From: Rickettsiales bacterium
GTDB taxonomy: Bacteria > Pseudomonadota > Alphaproteobacteria > Rickettsiales > UBA1997
Length of the DNA: 7,942 nt
Assembly (NCBI GenBank): GCA_031283795.1
Contig: JAITBB010000028.1
Coordinates: 1-7,942, forward strand
Reading direction: 5' to 3'
A program made the position numbers and the translations under genes. Below, in pieces: positions 1 through 6,300 of the stretch. A model generated the notes under the pieces. That model had not been told where the DNA came from, ran no database searches, and saw only the letters and a program-made list of their open reading frames with translations. Each line of letters starts with the position of its first letter. The stretch's first letter is position 1.

Positions 1-1273
1 GATCACTGACCACCACATTGGTTCGACGGTTCTGCCGAATGCAAAGGCCCTGGTAAATCCAAACAGACTTGATGAGGAGTCCGAATACAAATATCTGGCG
101 GGAGTCGGAGTAGCCTTCATGGTCTGCATTGCACTCAACACTCATCTGAGAAATGTTGGCTACTATTCCAGGAGTGGCCTAAAGGAGCAGAATCTTTTGT
201 ATCTGCTGGATCTTGTGGCTCTGGGAACAGTGTGCGATGTGATGCCCCTTATGAGCATAAATAGAGCCTTTGTCAGACAGGGGCTGGAGGTTTTCAGAAA
301 AAGGACCAATCTGGGGCTGTCAGTCCTTATAGACATGATAGGTCTAACCGATACAATTGATACCTATCATCTTGGCTATGTCCTGGGGCCAAGGATAAAT
401 GCCGGAGGTAGAGTTGGGGATGTTAGTCTCAGTAACAGGCTATTGTCCTGTAGAGATAGAGCCGAAGCGAAGTGTTTAGCTGAACAGCTAAATAACTTCA
501 ATATGGAGAGACAGAACATTGAGAAGAACATTCTAAATGAGGCCATAGGGCAGGTTGAGAATAACAGACTGTTTGACAACCACGTGATCTTTGTGGAGGG
601 GGCTAATTGGCATGAGGGTGTCATAGGCATAATAGCTTCGAGAATCAAAGATCGCTACAATAGGCCGGTTTTCATAGTATCCAGAGACGGAGAGTACGGC
701 AAAGCCTCCTGTAGGTCCATGGACAAGAGCGTAGACATTGGCTCCGTTATAATCAGAGCTAGAGAAGAGAATCTGCTCATAACCGGCGGAGGGCATGCCA
801 TGGCTGGTGGCTTTACATTCGAGATGAAAAAATTGCCCGCTATAAAGGAATTTATGGAAAATAACATGAGGGAAAAACTTGATCTATACCTTAGTCAGAG
901 TGAGAGGTATGCAGATCTGATACTCAATATAGGAGCGATAAACAGACAGCTGATCAAGGATATAGGATACATCGGGCCATTTGGAAGTGGTAACCCCAGA
1001 CCGATGATTATTCTAGAAAATGTTATGATACTCAGTACCAAGAAATTCGGTAAGAACAGTGACCATATAAGGTGTATTGTTGGTTCGGATAACATTGCGG
1101 ACAACAAAAATACTATCATTGCCAATGTGTTTAGGACAAACGACGAAAGGATCATCGGCCCGCTATTCAGTGGGAGAATGGTCAGGTGCGATCTCATCGG
1201 CAACATATCCATAAATAGATGGATGAACATGGATAATATCCAATTCACTGTGGAAGATATTATATTGAACTGA
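1..1273 (+). CDS. recJ: Single-stranded-DNA-specific exonuclease RecJ, N-terminus cut by window edge
   Basis: RecJ degrades single-stranded DNA 5'-3' in recombination and mismatch/base-excision repair, in the cytoplasm. The reading frame is open from base 2 (first full codon) to the TGA at 1271-1273, giving 423 visible residues; an ATG at 119 is internal, because family motifs lie before it. The first five residues read ITDHH, the aspartate-histidine-histidine signature of the DHH phosphoesterase domain. GPRINAGGRVGD at about visible residue 129 is a RecJ hallmark. The DHHA1 domain shows WHEGVIGIIASR from about residue 203 and GGGHAMAGG near residue 263, and the remainder fits the C-terminal OB-like domain. 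E. coli RecJ is about 577 residues, so roughly 150 N-terminal residues, with the earlier metal-binding motifs, should lie to the left. It converges with the minus-strand lipoprotein gene across a 22-base gap with no obvious terminator hairpin. Confidence 0.95.
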   Translation, partial: ITDHHIGSTVLPNAKALVNPNRLDEESEYKYLAGVGVAFMVCIALNTHLRNVGYYSRSGLKEQNLLYLLDLVALGTVCDVMPLMSINRAFVRQGLEVFRKRTNLGLSVLIDMIGLTDTIDTYHLGYVLGPRINAGGRVGDVSLSNRLLSCRDRAEAKCLAEQLNNFNMERQNIEKNILNEAIGQVENNRLFDNHVIFVEGANWHEGVIGIIASRIKDRYNRPVFIVSRDGEYGKASCRSMDKSVDIGSVIIRAREENLLITGGGHAMAGGFTFEMKKLPAIKEFMENNMREKLDLYLSQSERYADLILNIGAINRQLIKDIGYIGPFGSGNPRPMIILENVMILSTKKFGKNSDHIRCIVGSDNIADNKNTIIANVFRTNDERIIGPLFSGRMVRCDLIGNISINRWMNMDNIQFTVEDIILN

Positions 1274-1295
1274 TGAGCTGAGATTTACCCCGTTT

Positions 1296-1826
1296 CTAAG
1301 AGAGATGTCTCACTAGGCCGAGAAATATGTCCTCTGCCAGGGTTTCGACCATATTAGAGTCGTCCCTTTTTCTCTTTGTGCGATCAGAGTATCTGAAGAC
1401 CGAACTTGTTGTGCTGTAGAACAGACTAAGCCTGTTTGAGGTCTGCTCCCCCAGAATCTTTATGCGATACCCAACGTTTACTACCCGGTTTTCCCCCTTC
1501 ACACCCCCATCATCTCCGAGAATCGATGGGAAATTCGTTCCACCCACATCCAGAACCAACTCACATACACAGGGGCCAGTACCTCTGATATTCTTATTCA
1601 CCACCAGGTCTAGCTTATTCTCCAGACTATTTTTTAGGTCTCTAAAAAATAGTCTGTTTTCTCTGGTCTCGTTGGAGAATTTGATGTCGAAGGAGCTACA
1701 CTGGGATATCCTGTTCTCCTTAAAAACAGGAGTACAGGAACACGTCAGTAGTACTGGTAATAGGAGAAGGCAGATCCAGAGGAGGCCGCTTTTTCTAGGA
1801 GACACTGTATCGTCAGTAAATTTCAC
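1296..1826 (-). CDS. Small lipoprotein-like exported protein, possibly LptE-like (LPS assembly)
   Basis: The protein is 176 residues from a GTG at 1826-1824. A more upstream TTG at 1832 is rejected because it directly abuts the Shine-Dalgarno sequence, while the GTG sits 6 bases beyond AGGGG. The N-terminus has basic residues (R11, K12), a hydrophobic core (about 14-28, rich in leucine) and a Cys-Ser-Cys at 29-31, so it looks like a lipoprotein signal peptide with a loose lipobox (LLTC). What follows matches the LptE pattern in outline: a CxPxF segment just after the cysteine, an arginine-leucine segment followed by LKNSLE, a central beta-rich part (VNVGYRIKILG), a serine/tyrosine strand and a C-terminal amphipathic helix ending in LVRHLS. 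LptE plugs the LptD channel that inserts lipopolysaccharide into the outer membrane. The resemblance is structural in outline, not a sure family match; a generic lipoprotein is the alternative. It is the last gene of the ssb-side group, 9 bases after the 137-residue gene. Confidence 0.7.
   Translation of the reverse strand: MKFTDDTVSPRKSGLLWICLLLLPVLLTCSCTPVFKENRISQCSSFDIKFSNETRENRLFFRDLKNSLENKLDLVVNKNIRGTGPCVCELVLDVGGTNFPSILGDDGGVKGENRVVNVGYRIKILGEQTSNRLSLFYSTTSSVFRYSDRTKRKRDDSNMVETLAEDIFLGLVRHLS
1623..1656. repeat. Perfect 15-bp inverted repeat with 4-base loop inside the LptE-like gene
   Basis: CAGACTATTTTTTAG (1623-1637) and CTAAAAAATAGTCTG (1642-1656) are exact reverse complements separated by GTCT. 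Transcribed from either strand this would fold into a long A/U-rich hairpin. It lies fully within coding sequence, where the minus strand reads RLFFRDLKNSL, a segment that fits the rest of the protein, so it does not look like an inserted element. Confidence 0.9.
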
Positions 1827-1832
1827 CAGCAA

Positions 1833-1838
1833 CCCCTA
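1833..1838 (-). promoter_or_regulatory. Ribosome-binding site deciding the GTG start at 1826, overlapping the upstream stop
   Basis: Read on the minus strand the sequence is TAGGGG. TAG (1838-1836) is the stop codon of the 137-residue gene, and AGGGG is a Shine-Dalgarno match 6 bases before the GTG at 1826. The overlap suggests translational coupling of the two genes, and it rules against the TTG at 1832 as the start. Confidence 0.6.
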
Positions 1839-2249
1839 CTTCTTCCCTATGGCTTTGTTGAGTACAAACTGGGTAGCGCTCTGTATCCAACTTCCCCCAT
1901 TCTTCACTAGTGCAAAGATCACCACCAGGCCAAGAATTATGAATGGTGTGGCCATTAGTACGCTTCTGCCCTGGGCCACAATCATATTTGCCTGGGCAAC
2001 CGAATATTTCGAGGACTTGTATTTTGATTCCTTCTTGGCCTCATCCAGCTCTTTCTTCTTCTTTTCGTCGTCCCTTTCCTTCGCAGTTTTTGAAGCCTCA
2101 TCTTTTTTGCTGGGTTTCTTATCACCCTTGCCATCATCCTTGGTTCCCTTCTTGTCGCTTCCCTGGTCATCTGTAAATCCAGCTATGGCATCAGCGCTGT
2201 CATCGGCTGGCGGTGGTGGGGCGCTCCTATTATCTAATTCGTCGCTCAT
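1836..2249 (-). CDS. Unrecognised 137-residue charged protein with one C-terminal membrane segment
   Basis: I do not recognise a family. The protein starts at ATG 2249-2247, with only a weak GGA-type ribosome-binding sequence just upstream, 27 bases after the ssb stop. Residues 1-25 are acidic with a run of four prolines (11-14). Residues 27-80 are low complexity, dominated by lysine, aspartate and glutamate, and likely disordered or helical. Residues about 97-115 (VLMATPFIILGLVVIFALV) form a single membrane-spanning helix, followed by a roughly 22-residue tail ending in basic residues. There is no signal peptide, so the long charged N-terminal part probably stays in the cytoplasm with the protein anchored near its C-terminus. 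It lies between ssb and the LptE-like gene on the same strand and is probably cotranscribed with both. The antisense strand is also open across this gene, but the minus-strand reading gives a sensible start, a membrane helix and operon spacing. Confidence 0.75.
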   Translation of the reverse strand: MSDELDNRSAPPPPADDSADAIAGFTDDQGSDKKGTKDDGKGDKKPSKKDEASKTAKERDDEKKKKELDEAKKESKYKSSKYSVAQANMIVAQGRSVLMATPFIILGLVVIFALVKNGGSWIQSATQFVLNKAIGKK

Positions 2250-2276
2250 AGTCCAATTAGTTTTCTAAGTTATTAA

Positions 2277-2792
2277 TCAAAATGGTATATCATCGTCTAT
2301 GGTTTCCCCTATGGAGTCACCGGGACCCAAGGGAGCAGTGTCGGACCTACCTACGGCACCATTTGTTACTGCGGCCTTGCCCAGTGAACTGTAGTACTCG
2401 TCATCATAGCCGTTCGCTGCACCGTTTCCCGAATTTCTTGAATCTAATATCTGCAGCTCTGCAGTAAATCCCTGCAAAATTATCTCGGTTGCATATTTAT
2501 CTAAACCACTGGGGTCAACCCATTTCCTGGTTTGGATAGAACCCGACAGGTACAGTTTTGTGCCCTTTTTTACATAGTTTCTCACCACCCCCACGAGTCC
2601 CTGGGAATAGACAACTATCCTATGCCATTCGGTCTTGTCCTTTCGCTCTCCAGTCGTCTTATCCTTCCAGGAATCCGAAGTGGCCAGACTGAAGAGGGCC
2701 ACCTCATTACCATTGTTCATCATCCTAATCTCCGGATCTTTCCCAACATTCCCTATAAGTATGACTTTATTCACAGACATATCTTCGACCAC
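2277..2792 (-). CDS. ssb: Single-stranded DNA-binding protein SSB
   Basis: SSB coats single-stranded DNA during replication, recombination and repair and recruits partner enzymes through its C-terminal tip. The N-terminal OB fold is clear: VNKVILIGNVGKDPEIR, then EVALFSLATS, EWHRIVVY, and LYLSGSIQTRKW, covering roughly residues 5-110. A glycine/serine/asparagine-rich linker follows, and the protein ends in DDDIPF, the canonical partner-binding tip. Length is 171 residues from a GTG at 2792, or 167 from the ATG at 2780. The GTG is preferred because an AGGAAAG ribosome-binding site lies 5 bases upstream, but the ATG gives the more usual protein start (MSVNKV). It is the first gene of the leftward group and diverges from the plus-strand genes across a roughly 350-base intergenic region. 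Confidence 0.97.
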   Translation of the reverse strand: MVEDMSVNKVILIGNVGKDPEIRMMNNGNEVALFSLATSDSWKDKTTGERKDKTEWHRIVVYSQGLVGVVRNYVKKGTKLYLSGSIQTRKWVDPSGLDKYATEIILQGFTAELQILDSRNSGNGAANGYDDEYYSSLGKAAVTNGAVGRSDTAPLGPGDSIGETIDDDIPF

Positions 2793-2797
2793 ATTTA

Positions 2798-2804
2798 CTT
2801 TCCT
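2798..2804 (-). promoter_or_regulatory. Ribosome-binding site of ssb
   Basis: The minus strand reads AGGAAAG here, 5 bases before the GTG at 2792. It is 17 bases before the alternative ATG at 2780, too far for that start to use it, so it favours the GTG start. Confidence 0.6.
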
Positions 2805-2850
2805 AGAGCGTAGATCGTTTTATTTAAAAGTAAATTGGTGACCGGGAAAA

Positions 2851-2879
2851 TTGATTTTTCGGGGACTGTTAATTATAAG
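2851..2879 (+). promoter_or_regulatory. Candidate sigma-70-type promoter for the rightward genes
   Basis: TTGATT (2851-2856), a 17-base spacer, then TATAAG (2874-2879) is a good match to the -35/-10 consensus with ideal spacing. It would give a leader of about 260 bases before the GTG at 3150. A second, weaker set lies closer to the gene (TTGATT at 3083-3088 with AT-rich sequence at 3102-3110). Confidence 0.4.
2872..2877 (-). promoter_or_regulatory. Candidate -10 element for ssb
   Basis: The minus strand reads TATAAT exactly, 80 bases upstream of the ssb GTG and overlapping the plus-strand -10. The -35 position (CAATCT at 17-base spacing) is poor, so this is only a candidate. If both are used, the two promoters share melting sequence and would compete. 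Confidence 0.25.
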
Positions 2880-2935
2880 CATATTCTGGGGATAAGATTG
2901 GGATAATTGGTGCGGTGTCCAGGGTAGGAAATTAA

Positions 2936-2987
2936 GAATCTTCGTCATTTCTGTTTTTAGTGAATAGGCTTTCCCATCTGAAGATTC
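2936..2987. repeat. 8-bp inverted repeat in the divergent intergenic region
   Basis: GAATCTTC (2936-2943) and GAAGATTC (2980-2987) are perfect reverse complements 36 bases apart, extendable by a few more pairs with a one-base bulge. It could be an RNA stem in the leader of the rightward transcript or a binding-site pair, or it could be chance. Confidence 0.4.
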
Positions 2988-3138
2988 CTTCTGGTGGACA
3001 ATCTACATGTGAATCAGGATTTCTGGCGATGGATGAAGTCTAATTATAGGTATAACGGGTAACAGGAATAATCCGGAGCCTCTTGATTTTTTCAATAGAT
3101 TTAATATCTATGACAACATGGATTAGTATGAAATTTTG

Positions 3139-3143
3139 AAGGG
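3139..3143 (+). promoter_or_regulatory. Ribosome-binding site for the 66-residue gene
   Basis: AAGGG lies 6 bases before the GTG at 3150. There is an in-frame stop at 3129-3131 and no ATG between it and the GTG, so this site supports the GTG as the start. Confidence 0.6.
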
Positions 3144-3149
3144 TTTCTT

Positions 3150-3350
3150 GTGGGAACAAAGAATAATCCGAAAAATAGGGCGGGAGCAAGCAAAAATAGA
3201 ATGTTTAATGGTAAAGAGGTCGAGCCTGCTATGTTCTATGATTTTGAAAATGGAGCCAATTACTTGTCTGCGAAGGTAACCAAGACGAACGACATGGTTT
3301 TTGGAGATGATGGCAGACCACTAAAGTGGAAAGATATGTCCGGTGAATAG
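3150..3350 (+). CDS. Small hydrophilic protein, 66 residues, GTG start, function unknown
   Basis: I do not recognise a family. The start is a GTG supported by AAGGG 6 bases upstream; the frame closes at TAG 3348-3350. The N-terminal third is basic and asparagine-rich (KNNPKNRAGASKNRM), followed by a compact segment with FNGKEVEPAMFYDFENG, a short strand-like stretch (YLSAKVTKTNDMVF) and a glycine/aspartate turn leading to GRPLKWKDM. The alternation of charged and aromatic residues looks like a folded globular domain rather than a shadow. There is no signal peptide and no membrane segment, so it should be cytoplasmic. It lies 44 bases upstream of the giant exported protein on the same strand and is probably cotranscribed; a chaperone or regulatory role for its neighbour is only a guess from position. 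A chance open frame is the alternative, but a proper ribosome-binding site and the balanced composition argue for a real gene. Confidence 0.65.
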   Translation: MGTKNNPKNRAGASKNRMFNGKEVEPAMFYDFENGANYLSAKVTKTNDMVFGDDGRPLKWKDMSGE

Positions 3351-3383
3351 GCGACTTCCGGATAGTCGCGGCGTTACTTTTGT

Positions 3384-3388
3384 AAAGG
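3384..3388 (+). promoter_or_regulatory. Ribosome-binding site for the giant exported protein
   Basis: AAAGG lies 6 bases before the ATG at 3395. The in-frame stop TAA at 3389-3391 means no earlier start is possible in this frame, so the ATG is the most upstream start and is well supported. Confidence 0.6.
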
Positions 3389-3394
3389 TAAAAA

Positions 3395-6300
3395 ATGGAG
3401 AAGAGGGAGGACTATTTTTGTCTGGTGCTGCGCTCTATTCGCTCGGCGCTGGCGGTGGGCGTGGGTTGCTGCTTTCTGGTGGGCTACGGACGCGAGGGGA
3501 TGGCGGCGGACTATATGGACTGCCAGGATATTAGCGTTATAAATGAGTTGGCAGATGCAGATTTTATAAGCTCCAAGAAGGTCACTGTCGGCACCAAAAG
3601 AAGTTTGGCCGATCTACAGATTACCTATTATAATTTCCTGCAACCGCCTGGTGAGGCTTCCAGTGGGAACAAACTCTTTGTTCCGGTCAGAAAAGACGCC
3701 AATATTGGAGGTGAGTTTCTCACCTGTAATTTTGCGAACGATGCTGTCTTTGAGTGTGAAAATTCAAGACTATGGGGTGCCAGTGGATGTACTAGGACCA
3801 CAAAAATTAGAGAAACAACTGGCGGAACGGCCAGTGTGGAGATAAATGACTGTGCAAAGTTCGATAATCAGAAGTTGGTGGAGGGAACTTCGACAAATCC
3901 CAATGATGCGAATGAATTAGAGAAATTGGCCTGCTATCCACAAAATCATATATGCAATAAATACAAGGAGGACATATTTAATAACTACTTCAATGTTGAT
4001 GGATTGCATTTTACCGCCGAGGCGACTTCCACTGGCAAATTTTTTATATACAAAAAACTTGCTATTCCCGAAGGTGCCAGTAGGAACTGTAACCTCGTTA
4101 AATTCTCCTGTGACATGAAGTTGAAAAACGACTCCCCTGCCAATGGGAAAAACATAGTCTTCAAGAATTCTACCTACGATAACAATCAGAAATTCATCAA
4201 TAATGTGCTTGCCGGTCTTGGTGATATGGCATTTTTTAAGCTTGTTGGTCTCTGTATAAAGGGGAATGCAGCCTGTCTAGATGTTCTAAATGCCCGCCAC
4301 TACTATAAGTACGTTAATGGCTCCTCCATAGATAGTCAAACGACCATCTACTACTTCAAAAAAAACATTATTTACCATAACATTGGTGTTCTTTGCAATA
4401 AGTATTTGCCAACTTGCCAGGAAATCGAGGTGGATGGTGCTCTTTCCAACGTCCTCTACAACAACAGCAACAATGGCAATGACTTCGAGAATAGGAGGGA
4501 CTTCTATTCTGACCATAAAAATAAGGTGCAGGAGGAGAATCTGTGGTTTGTGAATAACAACAATTTTGCTAACTATGCCTGTCTGGCTGTTCACGGAAGC
4601 GACGCTAACATGAATAAAGATGTAGGGTACTGTTCCGATCTCAACGAGGAAAAGAATAACCTCAAGTACCCGAACGGGCTGCAGACCATGGGAAGCATAT
4701 CCGGTGATGGAAATCTAATTAGCGTGCCAAATTGCTATTTGAAGAGCTGTATAGACCTTACTCCAGAGGAATTTCTAATGATAGTCCAGAATGGTACAAA
4801 AACTAATAAATACTGTAGTGAATACCGTTGGCTGTCAAATTCTAAGGGGTTTAAATATTTTCCGAAGGAAAAACCACCCTATTGTTCTGACCTGGAGGAG
4901 GTTTCCGGCAAGGGGGAACAGCTGGTATTTCGCCAATACCTTTTCCAGCATAACGGCTGTGACTCTAGTGATGTTAATGCCAACGGGGTCTGCAGAAATC
5001 CTAGAGATATATACTACAGCTACGGAGGTGGTCTTAATAAAGAGAAGGATAACTGTTATCTAAAAAATTGCTACTCTCTCAGCGGTGACGAGAGAAGCAA
5101 AATTTCGGAGGCGAGACTTACGAGCATAGGTTTTGAGCTGGAGCGATCCTACGCGCTATCTTCTGTGGGAGGAGTGGAGAGTGCCTACGATGAGTCTAAA
5201 ATTCCGATTTACTGCGACAATGGCTTCCTATTTATGAAGGATACAGATAACTTCAGCGATTTTGACTATCTGAATCTGAATCTCATACCCTGTTTTGAGC
5301 TGAGCCCGGAGCAGATGATGAAGATAGCATCAGTCGGTAGCGTCAATATGGTGCTCTTTACGGATATTTTTAAGAACTATAATACTAACAATGTCTATAA
5401 ATTCTGTAGAACGCACTATATCCCATTGGACATAATTGATGAAAAACACGATGAAAATACTTTGTTCCTAGACTATGTTCTCACCATAGCTGATGAGACC
5501 GCTAGGGCTAGCGCCAACGGCAGCTATTCAGAATTTTTTGCTCTTGGTGGACTCGGGCAGATGTCCGTGTACAACGGCAAAAAAATGAATGATGTAATCT
5601 TTGCTATTCCGGTAAGAGTGGCTTCCGAATACAGAAAAGTCTCCTTCTCCCATAGTGATCTGAGGGACTTCTCCGATAGGAATATGTACACAAATGTCTG
5701 CGAATACATTGACAACAATTTTCTCTACTACAATGCCGACATCAAAACACACGACAAAACCAAGGCAAAAGATAACCCGAAACTATCTGCTGTTCTAGAG
5801 AATGTGAAGAGAAAAAATGGGCCCTATGCGGCCTGCCTAAATGCTTCAAATGCCAGCAATACCAAGGGTTTTATTGTCTCGGACACAAATATTCCCGTGG
5901 TCTGTAGAAACTGTGTAACCGCAACTAATCAGGATGAGTGTCTCTATAACAATGACGAATGTAAGGCCTATGCCTATCAGTATGGCTGCAGAGTACAGCA
6001 CTGCTCCGGGGAAAGCCTAAAATACTGCGAAGAGGAGGATAATATCCTCAACAGGATTGTCGACTGTGGGAAATACAAGGGTGGACCAAACAGCTATAAG
6101 AATTATTTTGACTGTGGCCTCTATTACAGTACAAGCGACAATGAAAAGAAGATATTTAAAGATTTTGAGACCCTTATTGGTGCCAATAATATTTCCTATA
6201 TACAAAAAGCCTGTGATTCTACGCTGCCACTCGAGGACACTAGACCCATAATCAGTCCGGACACGCTGTCCAAGTTGATAAAACCCTATAAGACTACCGC

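Larger units (their letters stand above)
2805..3149. other. Divergent intergenic region, no gene seen
   Basis: About 345 bases separate ssb from the 66-residue gene. No reading frame here exceeds a few tens of codons, and I see no tRNA-like cloverleaf or known riboswitch signature. It holds the plus-strand promoter candidate (2851-2879), an overlapping minus-strand TATAAT (2877-2872), an 8-bp inverted repeat (2936-2943 with 2980-2987) and a 6-bp inverted repeat (3095-3100 with 3106-3111). It probably carries the promoters for both directions and could hold an unrecognised small RNA or a long leader. Confidence 0.6.

Noticed and set aside
895..1248. Minus-strand open frame of 117 codons within recJ
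   Set aside because: It lies antisense to clearly conserved RecJ sequence and has no ribosome-binding or family support.
1274..1295. Bidirectional terminator between recJ and the LptE-like gene
   Set aside because: The 22-base gap has no stem followed by a T-run on either strand; termination, if any, must be elsewhere or factor-dependent.
1623..1656. Rickettsial-type palindromic element inserted in a gene
   Set aside because: The palindrome is only 34 bases and encodes residues that fit the LptE-like pattern, so there is no sign of an insertion; the known elements are considerably longer.
1462..2268. A 268-codon plus-strand open frame opposite the LptE-like and 137-residue genes
   Set aside because: It is longer than either gene it overlaps, but its product is a serine/phenylalanine/proline-rich sequence typical of an antisense of lysine/aspartate-rich coding, and the minus-strand genes have a signal peptide, a membrane helix and sensible spacing.
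3343..3534. 63-codon plus-strand frame overlapping the start of the giant protein
   Set aside because: Its glycine/leucine-rich product comes from the GC-rich signal-peptide coding region read in another frame; the giant frame has the better start and continues for 4.5 kb.
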